Assembly: GCA_026785785.1 (NCBI GenBank)
Contig: JAJAZI010000269.1
Location: forward strand, 1 to 12,270
DNA from: Microbacteriaceae bacterium
GTDB lineage: Bacteria > Actinomycetota > Actinomycetes > Actinomycetales > Microbacteriaceae
DNA: 12,270 nt
Reading direction: 5' to 3'
Positions within the stretch are counted from its first letter, which is position 1, and every line of letters starts with the position of its first letter. This document shows, one piece after another, positions 8,557 through 12,270 of the stretch. The notes under the pieces were generated by a model, which worked only from the letters and a program-made list of their open reading frames with translations, ran no database searches and had not been told where the DNA came from. The position numbers and the translations under genes are program-made.

Positions 8557-8562
8557 AGCGTA
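8557..8562 (-). promoter_or_regulatory. Candidate -10 box for the secreted-protein gene (TACGCT, minus strand)
   Basis: On the minus strand, TACGCT is separated by 8 bases from the ATG at 8548. No Shine-Dalgarno sequence lies between them, so the mRNA may be leaderless or nearly so. The same TACGCT occurs before the methyltransferase gene. Confidence 0.35.
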
Positions 8563-8681
8563 CGCCGCCAAGCTGCACGCGTGCCGCGTTCGACCGTTCC
8601 TTCCGGCGCAGCGGTCTCAGACGGGGCGCGGGGTCGGTCTGGGCGTGCTCGTCCGTTCTCGTCCGTGCTCTGGGGCCGGCC

Positions 8682-9620
8682 TCAGGCGTGCAGCGCCGCG
8701 TTGAGCTCGATCCCGCGGCCGGAGCGGGCGAGGGCCTCGACGGCCCCGGTGGCGGAGTTGCGACGGAACAGGAGCCCGGGCATCCCGCTCAGCTCGACGG
8801 CCTTCACCGTCTGATCCGCGCCGGAGCCGACGAGCGACACCTTGGTACCCGCGGTGACATAGAGGCCCGCCTCGACAACGCTGTCGTCGCCGATGGAGAT
8901 GCCGATGCCGGAGTTCGCCCCGAGCAGGGCGCGCTCGCCGACGAAGACCCGCTGGGTTCCGCCGCCACTGAGGGTTCCCATGATCGACGCGCCGCCGCCG
9001 ACATCCGATCCGGCGCCGACGACAACGCCCTGGGAGATGCGGCCCTCCACCATCGACGAGCCGAGCGTGCCGGCGTTGAAGTTGACGAAGCCCTCGTGCA
9101 TCACGGTCGTGCCGGGGCTGAGGTAGGCCCCAAGGCGCACGCGCGACGCGTCGGCGATACGCACCCGGTCCGGCACGAGGTAGTCGAGCAGTCGGGGGAA
9201 GCGGTCCAGGCCGGTGATCGAGATGCCGTGGCGCTGCAGCGACGGCCGCAGGCGGGCGTAGTCGTCGGGGTGCATGGGACCGGCGGTCGTCCACGCGACT
9301 ACCGGTAGGTGGCCGAAGATGCCGTCGAGGTTGATGGTGTTCGGCGCGACGAGCAGGTGGCTGAGCAGGTGCAGGCGAAGGTAGGCGTCGGGGGTGGATA
9401 CCGGAGCGGCATCCAGATCGATCTCCACCGTGATGAAGTCCACGTGGGCGGCGCGGCGGTCGTCGCCGCCGAGCAGCGCCTCGAGCGCGGCGGGTGCGAT
9501 GTGCCGGTCCCGGCCCGCCGGAACGGTGCCGAGGGCGGGGGACGGGAACCACGTGTCGAGCAGCGTCCCGTCGTTCGAGATGGTCGCAAGTCCGTAGCCC
9601 CAGGCCGCACGTTCAGTCAT
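8682..9620 (-). CDS. dapD: Tetrahydrodipicolinate N-succinyltransferase, actinobacterial type
   Basis: This 312-residue enzyme transfers succinyl from succinyl-CoA to tetrahydrodipicolinate, opening the succinylase branch of diaminopimelate and lysine synthesis. The N-terminal half holds the alpha/beta domain of the actinobacterial family. From about residue 155 a left-handed beta-helix of hexapeptide repeats follows ([20 protein letters not shown] and later turns). [13 protein letters not shown] contains the catalytic glutamate, Glu192, matching Glu199 of M. tuberculosis DapD. The C-terminal [15 protein letters not shown] tail is typical. The length is close to the mycobacterial enzyme (317) and longer than E. 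coli DapD (274). The ATG has a -10 box 6 bases upstream and no ribosome binding site, so the mRNA is probably leaderless. The gene diverges from dapE. Confidence 0.95.
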   Translation of the reverse strand: MTERAAWGYGLATISNDGTLLDTWFPSPALGTVPAGRDRHIAPAALEALLGGDDRRAAHVDFITVEIDLDAAPVSTPDAYLRLHLLSHLLVAPNTINLDGIFGHLPVVAWTTAGPMHPDDYARLRPSLQRHGISITGLDRFPRLLDYLVPDRVRIADASRVRLGAYLSPGTTVMHEGFVNFNAGTLGSSMVEGRISQGVVVGAGSDVGGGASIMGTLSGGGTQRVFVGERALLGANSGIGISIGDDSVVEAGLYVTAGTKVSLVGSGADQTVKAVELSGMPGLLFRRNSATGAVEALARSGRGIELNAALHA

Positions 9621-9626
9621 GCCCCA

Positions 9627-9632
9627 AGGTTA
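9627..9632 (-). promoter_or_regulatory. -10 box of a probable leaderless dapD promoter (TAACCT, minus strand)
   Basis: On the minus strand, TAACCT lies 6 bases before the dapD ATG, which places the transcript start at the start codon. The -35 region would fall within the facing dapE promoter, so the two polymerases would compete for the same 42-base gap. Confidence 0.5.
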
Positions 9633-9649
9633 CCGATAGCCGCTCAAGG

Positions 9650-9655
9650 TAAACT
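9650..9655 (+). promoter_or_regulatory. -10 box of a probable leaderless dapE promoter (TAAACT)
   Basis: TAAACT lies 7 bases before the dapE ATG with no Shine-Dalgarno sequence between them. It is back to back with the dapD promoter. The two boxes partly overlap a direct repeat CAAGGTTA/CAAGGTAA at 9625-9632 and 9645-9652. Confidence 0.5.
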
Positions 9656-9662
9656 CGCCCAC

Positions 9663-10760
9663 ATGCGTTTAGCCGATCCGACGATTCCCGTACTCGACCT
9701 CTCGGCATCATCAATTGACCTGACCCGGCAACTCTGCGACATCGAATCCGTCTCCGGCAACGAGAAGAACGTGACGGATGCCATCGAGGCGAGCCTCGCC
9801 GGGCTCGACCACCTCGAGCTGTTCCGCAACGGTGATGCGCTCGTCGCGCGCACCAATCTCGGCCGCGACCGCCGCGTCGTGATCGCCGGTCACATCGACA
9901 CCGTGCCGCTCAACAACAACCTGCCCACGAGGTACGAGACCACTGACGGCCGCGACTACCTGTGGGGCAGGGGCACCGTCGACATGAAGGCCGGCGTCGC
10001 CGTGCAGCTGAAACTCGCCGCCGAGCTCACCGCGCCCATCGTCGACGTCACCTGGATCTGGTACGACCACGAGGAGGTGTCGGAGTCGCTCAACGGGCTC
10101 GGACGCCTCGCGCGCGAGCATCCAGAGCTGCTCGAGGGCGACTTCGCGATTCTCGGGGAGCCGACCAATTCGCAGATCGAGGGCGGCTGCAACGGCAACC
10201 TGCGCGCCGAGATCCGCACGTTCGGCCTGCGCGCCCACTCCGCCCGGGCGTGGGTCGGCCGCAACGCCATCCACGACGCGGCGCCGATCTTCACGACGCT
10301 TGCCGGCTACGTGCCGCGCGAGGTCGAGGTGGAGGGCCTCGTCTACCGCGAGGGTCTGAACGCGGTGGGGGTCACCGGCGGCATTGCCGGCAACGTCATC
10401 CCCGACGAGTGCATGGTGCACGTGAACTACCGGTTCGCGCCGAGTCGCAGCGGTGTAGAGGCCGAGGCCCACGTGCGCGAGATCTTCGACGGGTTCGAGG
10501 TGACGATCGTCGACCTCGCCGAGGGGGCGACGCCCGGGCTCACCGACCCGCTCGCGCAGCACTTCCTCGCGGCCGTCGGCGGCGAGGCGAAACCCAAGTA
10601 CGGCTGGACGGACGTCGCACGCTTCTCGGCGCTCGGGATGCCGGCCGTGAACTATGGGCCCGGCGATCCGCTCAAGGCGCACGCCGACGACGAGAGGGTC
10701 GCCCTCGACCAGATCGAGGACTGCGAGCGGGGCCTGCGAGCCTGGCTGGCTGGCTCCTAA
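9663..10760 (+). CDS. dapE: Succinyl-diaminopimelate desuccinylase
   Basis: This 365-residue metallopeptidase of family M20 hydrolyses N-succinyl-LL-diaminopimelate to LL-diaminopimelate and succinate, the step after DapC. The di-zinc site is visible: His77 and Asp79 in GHIDTVP, the bridging Asp107 in GRGTVDMKAG, the general base Glu137 and ligand Glu138 in DHEEV, a GEPTN segment, and the last histidine in LKAHADDE near the C-terminus. The dimerisation domain lies roughly at 180-290. The length is normal for actinobacterial DapE. The frame is open far upstream into dapD antisense, but the true start is the ATG at 9663. It matches the family N-terminus and has a -10 box 7 bases ahead. No terminator is obvious after the TAA. 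Confidence 0.95.
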   Translation: MRLADPTIPVLDLSASSIDLTRQLCDIESVSGNEKNVTDAIEASLAGLDHLELFRNGDALVARTNLGRDRRVVIAGHIDTVPLNNNLPTRYETTDGRDYLWGRGTVDMKAGVAVQLKLAAELTAPIVDVTWIWYDHEEVSESLNGLGRLAREHPELLEGDFAILGEPTNSQIEGGCNGNLRAEIRTFGLRAHSARAWVGRNAIHDAAPIFTTLAGYVPREVEVEGLVYREGLNAVGVTGGIAGNVIPDECMVHVNYRFAPSRSGVEAEAHVREIFDGFEVTIVDLAEGATPGLTDPLAQHFLAAVGGEAKPKYGWTDVARFSALGMPAVNYGPGDPLKAHADDERVALDQIEDCERGLRAWLAGS

Positions 10761-10834
10761 GCGCGCTTTGCCCTCGAGGCGCTCGGTCAACTCGTGTGGA
10801 CCGGCCTCGTTTTCGGGTTCAGCGGTTCATACGA

Positions 10835-10840
10835 GATAAT
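10835..10840 (+). promoter_or_regulatory. Candidate -10 box for the DUF3117 gene (GATAAT)
   Basis: GATAAT sits in a short AT-rich patch (about 10827-10854) that stands out from the GC-rich background, 29 bases before the ATG. The resulting leader of about 23 bases would contain AAAGGGG. TATTCT at 10847-10852 also fits TAnnnT, but a start from it would remove part of the ribosome binding site. Confidence 0.3.
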
Positions 10841-10869
10841 GGAACATATTCTACGAAAGGGGATCCATC

Positions 10870-11046
10870 ATGGCAGCCATGAAGCCGAGGACCGGAGACG
10901 GACCAATGGAGGCTGTTAAGGAGGGGCGCCTCATTATCGTGCGCGTCCCGCTTGAGGGTGGGGGACGCCTCGTCGTTTCGGTGAATGATGCCGAGGCCAT
11001 GGAATTGCACGACGCGCTCGCTGGAGTCGTTGCGGCGGCCAAGTAG
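10870..11046 (+). CDS. DUF3117 family small protein
   Basis: This 58-residue protein matches the actinobacterial DUF3117 family as I know it. The family hallmarks are the N-terminal MAAMKPRTGDGPMEAVKEGR and the following IVRVPLEGGGRLVVSV. The end is a short helix (AEAMELHDALAGVVAA). The start is certain: AAAGGGG at 10856-10862 lies 7 bases before the ATG. The basic N-terminus and the two beta strands flanking a GGGR turn suggest a small alpha/beta fold acting in the cytoplasm. The function is unknown to me, but strong conservation and the position next to dapE suggest a core role. Its stop is 8 bases from the stop of the convergent methyltransferase gene. Confidence 0.92.
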   Translation: MAAMKPRTGDGPMEAVKEGRLIIVRVPLEGGGRLVVSVNDAEAMELHDALAGVVAAAK

Positions 11047-11057
11047 CCGCCGGGCTA
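11044..11057. other. Small hairpin containing both convergent stop codons
   Basis: TAGCC at 11044-11048 pairs with GGCTA at 11053-11057 around a GCCG loop. The TAG stop of the DUF3117 gene and the TAG stop of the methyltransferase gene form its two ends. The 5-bp stem is short and lacks a T-run. It may be a weak bidirectional terminator or coincidence. Confidence 0.3.
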
Positions 11058-11687
11058 GTCGCCCCGCTTGGTCAGCTGCAGCAGCCCGTCTCCGACTGGG
11101 GACAGTGCACTGATCACGGCGTCCGATCCCGCGATCTCCTTCAGGAGTGTGCGATACCCGACCGTTGTGTCGTCACGTTTCGCGGGATCGGCCACGCGTC
11201 CACGCCAGAGGGCGTGGGTCACGAGCACTGTGCCGCCGGCACGCACCAGGCGCAGCCCATGCTCGACGTATTCGATGACGGAGCCGGGATCGGCATCGAT
11301 CAAGACGATGTCGTAGGATCCCTCGTTCATCCGCGGGAGCACGTCGAGTGCGCGACCGGTGATGAGTCGAACCCGGTTGCCGGGGATGCCCGCCTCCAGG
11401 AACGTCTTGCGCGCCTCCTGCTGGTGCTCGGCCTCGATGTCGATCGACGTCAGCATCGCGCTGGGCGCTCCCGCGAAAAGCCACAGGCCGCTGACGCCCA
11501 CTCCGGTGCCGACCTCGATCATGCTCGTCGGGTTCGTCGCGGCCGCGATGACGGCAATCTGGGCACCGACGGCGGGCGACACCGCATCGACTCCGAGTTC
11601 GATCGAGTGCAGTCGCGCACTGGCGATATCCGCGCTCTCACTCACGAGTTCTTCGGCGAAACGCCAGTTCGAGTCTTTGTCTGACAC
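11055..11687 (-). CDS. SAM-dependent O-methyltransferase (family 3, COG4122-like)
   Basis: This 210-residue class I methyltransferase uses S-adenosylmethionine. It resembles the catechol/caffeoyl-CoA O-methyltransferase group and probably corresponds to M. tuberculosis Rv1220c. Motif I is IEVGTGVGVSG at 57-67. Asp83 in SIDIE should bind the SAM ribose, and IDAD at 130-133 is the metal or substrate-side motif. The lysine that usually follows (DADK) is Pro134 here, so the active site may differ. I chose GTG at 11687, not the ATG at 11705, because AAGGAG stands 6 bases before the GTG and lies inside the coding sequence of the longer version. A TACGCT -10 box would also start transcription downstream of the ATG. 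The substrate is unknown. The gene diverges from tatB. Confidence 0.85.
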   Translation of the reverse strand: MSDKDSNWRFAEELVSESADIASARLHSIELGVDAVSPAVGAQIAVIAAATNPTSMIEVGTGVGVSGLWLFAGAPSAMLTSIDIEAEHQQEARKTFLEAGIPGNRVRLITGRALDVLPRMNEGSYDIVLIDADPGSVIEYVEHGLRLVRAGGTVLVTHALWRGRVADPAKRDDTTVGYRTLLKEIAGSDAVISALSPVGDGLLQLTKRGD

Positions 11688-11693
11688 GTAGGT

Positions 11694-11699
11694 CTCCTT
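11694..11699 (-). promoter_or_regulatory. Ribosome binding site deciding the methyltransferase start (AAGGAG)
   Basis: On the minus strand, AAGGAG is followed by 6 bases and then GTG at 11687. This is the best Shine-Dalgarno match of the window and argues for the GTG start over the upstream ATG. Confidence 0.7.
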
Positions 11700-11709
11700 G
11701 GTCATCTCA

Positions 11710-11715
11710 AGCGTA
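11710..11715 (-). promoter_or_regulatory. Candidate -10 box for the methyltransferase gene (TACGCT, minus strand)
   Basis: TACGCT on the minus strand would place the transcript start near 11703, leaving a leader of about 16 bases that includes AAGGAG. It lies 25 bases from the facing tatB -10 box. Confidence 0.45.
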
Positions 11716-11740
11716 CGGGCAGGCTTCAGCGATCCGCCGA

Positions 11741-11746
11741 TAGTCT
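11741..11746 (+). promoter_or_regulatory. -10 box of a probable leaderless tatB promoter (TAGTCT)
   Basis: TAGTCT is followed by 6 bases and the tatB ATG, with no Shine-Dalgarno sequence. The arrangement equals that of gltA and dapD. Confidence 0.5.
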
Positions 11747-11752
11747 GAACGC

Positions 11753-12109
11753 ATGTTCGGATTGACGATCGACAAGCTGCTGATCCTGATTGTCGTCGCT
11801 GTATTCCTCCTCGGTCCGGAGCGCCTCCCGCACTATGCGGCCCAGTTCGCGCGTCTCATTCGCTCGCTGCGCAAGATGGCCGATGGGGCCAAGGACCGCA
11901 TGCGCGAGGAGATGGGGCCGGACTTCGACGAGGTCGACTGGAAGAAGCTCGACCCGCGGCAGTACGACCCGCGCCGCATCATCCGCGAAGCGCTCGTCGA
12001 TGAGCCGGAGCCGGTCAAGGTGCGTCCGCCGGCGGAGTCTGCCTACGCGAGGCGCCAGCGACAGCTGAAGGCGGCACAGCCGGCGCAGTTCGACTCCGAA
12101 GCAACCTAG
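11753..12109 (+). CDS. tatB: Sec-independent (Tat) translocase subunit TatB
   Basis: This 118-residue single-span membrane protein is a Tat component that exports folded proteins with twin-arginine signals. The membrane helix is at about 4-20 (LTIDKLLILIVVAVFLL) and starts after a very short N-terminus. It is followed by the hinge GPERLP at 21-26 and an amphipathic helix (YAAQFARLIRSLRKMADGAK). A charged C-terminal region with DWKKLDPRQYDPRRIIREAL follows, typical of actinobacterial TatB and not of the shorter TatA. The ATG is probably used in a leaderless mRNA. tatA and tatC are not in the window. In mycobacteria sigE, rseA and htrA stand between the methyltransferase and tatB; here the two are direct divergent neighbours. 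Confidence 0.9.
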   Translation: MFGLTIDKLLILIVVAVFLLGPERLPHYAAQFARLIRSLRKMADGAKDRMREEMGPDFDEVDWKKLDPRQYDPRRIIREALVDEPEPVKVRPPAESAYARRQRQLKAAQPAQFDSEAT

Positions 12110-12131
12110 CGCGACGGCGTGGTCGTCTCGC

Positions 12132-12148
12132 CTGTGCGGGGCGCACAG
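12132..12148 (+). terminator. Hairpin after tatB, possible terminator
   Basis: CTGTGCG at 12132-12138 pairs perfectly with CGCACAG at 12142-12148 around a GGG loop. It starts 23 bases after the tatB stop. No T-run follows, so termination is only inferred from its place and stability. Confidence 0.4.
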
Positions 12149-12170
12149 CGCTTCGTGTCGGTTGGACGCG

Positions 12171-12260
12171 TCCTGCTGGTTGAGTAGGTCGCTCAGTGTG
12201 TTCTGCTGGTTGAGCAGGTCGCGCAGCGGATCCTGCTGGTTGAGCAGGTCGCGTAGCGAC
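12171..12260. repeat. Three 30-bp direct repeats with paired hairpins
   Basis: Units run 12171-12200, 12201-12230 and 12231-12260 with an exact 30-base period. Units 1 and 3 match at 24 of 30 positions, and units 2 and 3 at 26. Each begins with (C/T)CTGCTGGTTGAG, in which CTGCT-GGTTG-AGCAG forms a 5-bp stem. The second part, GTCGC-GTA-GCGAC in unit 3, forms another 5-bp stem that is weaker in units 1 and 2. In unit 1 the change of AGCAG to AGTAG keeps pairing through a G-T pair. I recall related GGTTGAG...TCGAAA intergenic repeats in Microbacteriaceae, and the sequence after unit 3 (TGTGTCGAAA) fits their end, but the window stops there. Confidence 0.9.
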
Positions 12261-12270
12261 TGTGTCGAAA

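Noticed and set aside
8649..8666. Short direct repeat TCGTCCGT twice at 10-base spacing downstream of dapD
   Set aside because: It is only 8 bases, GC-rich, in a short intergenic gap and without further copies, so it is not distinguishable from chance.
8617..9552. 311-codon minus-strand frame inside dapD
   Set aside because: It is an out-of-frame shadow rich in Arg and Pro. dapD in the neighbouring frame has the catalytic and hexapeptide motifs.
9621..9662. Lysine riboswitch controlling dapD/dapE
   Set aside because: The gap is 42 bases and the transcripts appear leaderless, so there is no room for an aptamer.
9711..10790. 359-codon minus-strand frame opposite dapE
   Set aside because: It is antisense to a gene with complete M20 metal-binding motifs and has no recognisable domain.
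12171..12260. CRISPR array
   Set aside because: The 30-base units follow each other directly with no unique spacers, there are only three, and no cas genes are present.

Overview
The window is high-GC, Gram-positive-type chromosomal DNA, most likely from an actinobacterium of the Microbacteriaceae or a close Micrococcales relative. Supporting signs are a DapD of the actinobacterial type, a DUF3117 protein, a mycothiol-type (MshB-like) deacetylase, GC-rich third codon positions, and TAnnnT -10 boxes placed directly before start codons. The gene order follows the Mycobacterium tuberculosis neighbourhood lpqW-typA-mshB-(membrane protein)-fdxC-dapC ... dapD-dapE-DUF3117-methyltransferase ... tatB, as I recall it. 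This is conserved housekeeping DNA, not an accessory island. I see no phage, transposon, CRISPR array, tRNA, rRNA or defence genes.

Left part (1-3760): the 3' end of an LpqW/SBP_bac_5-type extracytoplasmic solute-binding protein, then a complete typA/bipA translational GTPase closed by a strong GC-rich hairpin. Next comes a small lipoprotein of unknown function, followed in the same reading frame by a decayed second copy of its domain that lacks a start codon, signal peptide and an internal block.

Middle part (3760-7867): an MshB-like deacetylase whose C-terminus carries about four membrane segments. It overlaps fdxA (a seven-iron ferredoxin) by 4 bases, and dapC follows fdxA by 11 bases, so the three are probably co-transcribed. 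gltA (citrate synthase) then has its own apparently leaderless promoter, with a perfect 12-bp palindrome in the -35 region.

Right part (7868-12270): a small secreted protein of unknown function and dapD on the minus strand; dapE diverging from dapD across only 42 bases with back-to-back leaderless promoters; a DUF3117 gene; a minus-strand O-methyltransferase; and tatB. After tatB lie three 30-bp direct repeats, each able to form two small hairpins, that run to the window edge.

Functionally, dapC, dapD and dapE provide three steps of the succinylase route to meso-diaminopimelate and lysine, with gltA between them. The other genes serve translation, thiol metabolism, electron transfer and Tat export. 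I found no convincing new multi-gene system. The best leads are the decayed lipoprotein copy, the deacetylase-membrane fusion, the gltA palindrome, the set of leaderless starts and the structured terminal repeats.
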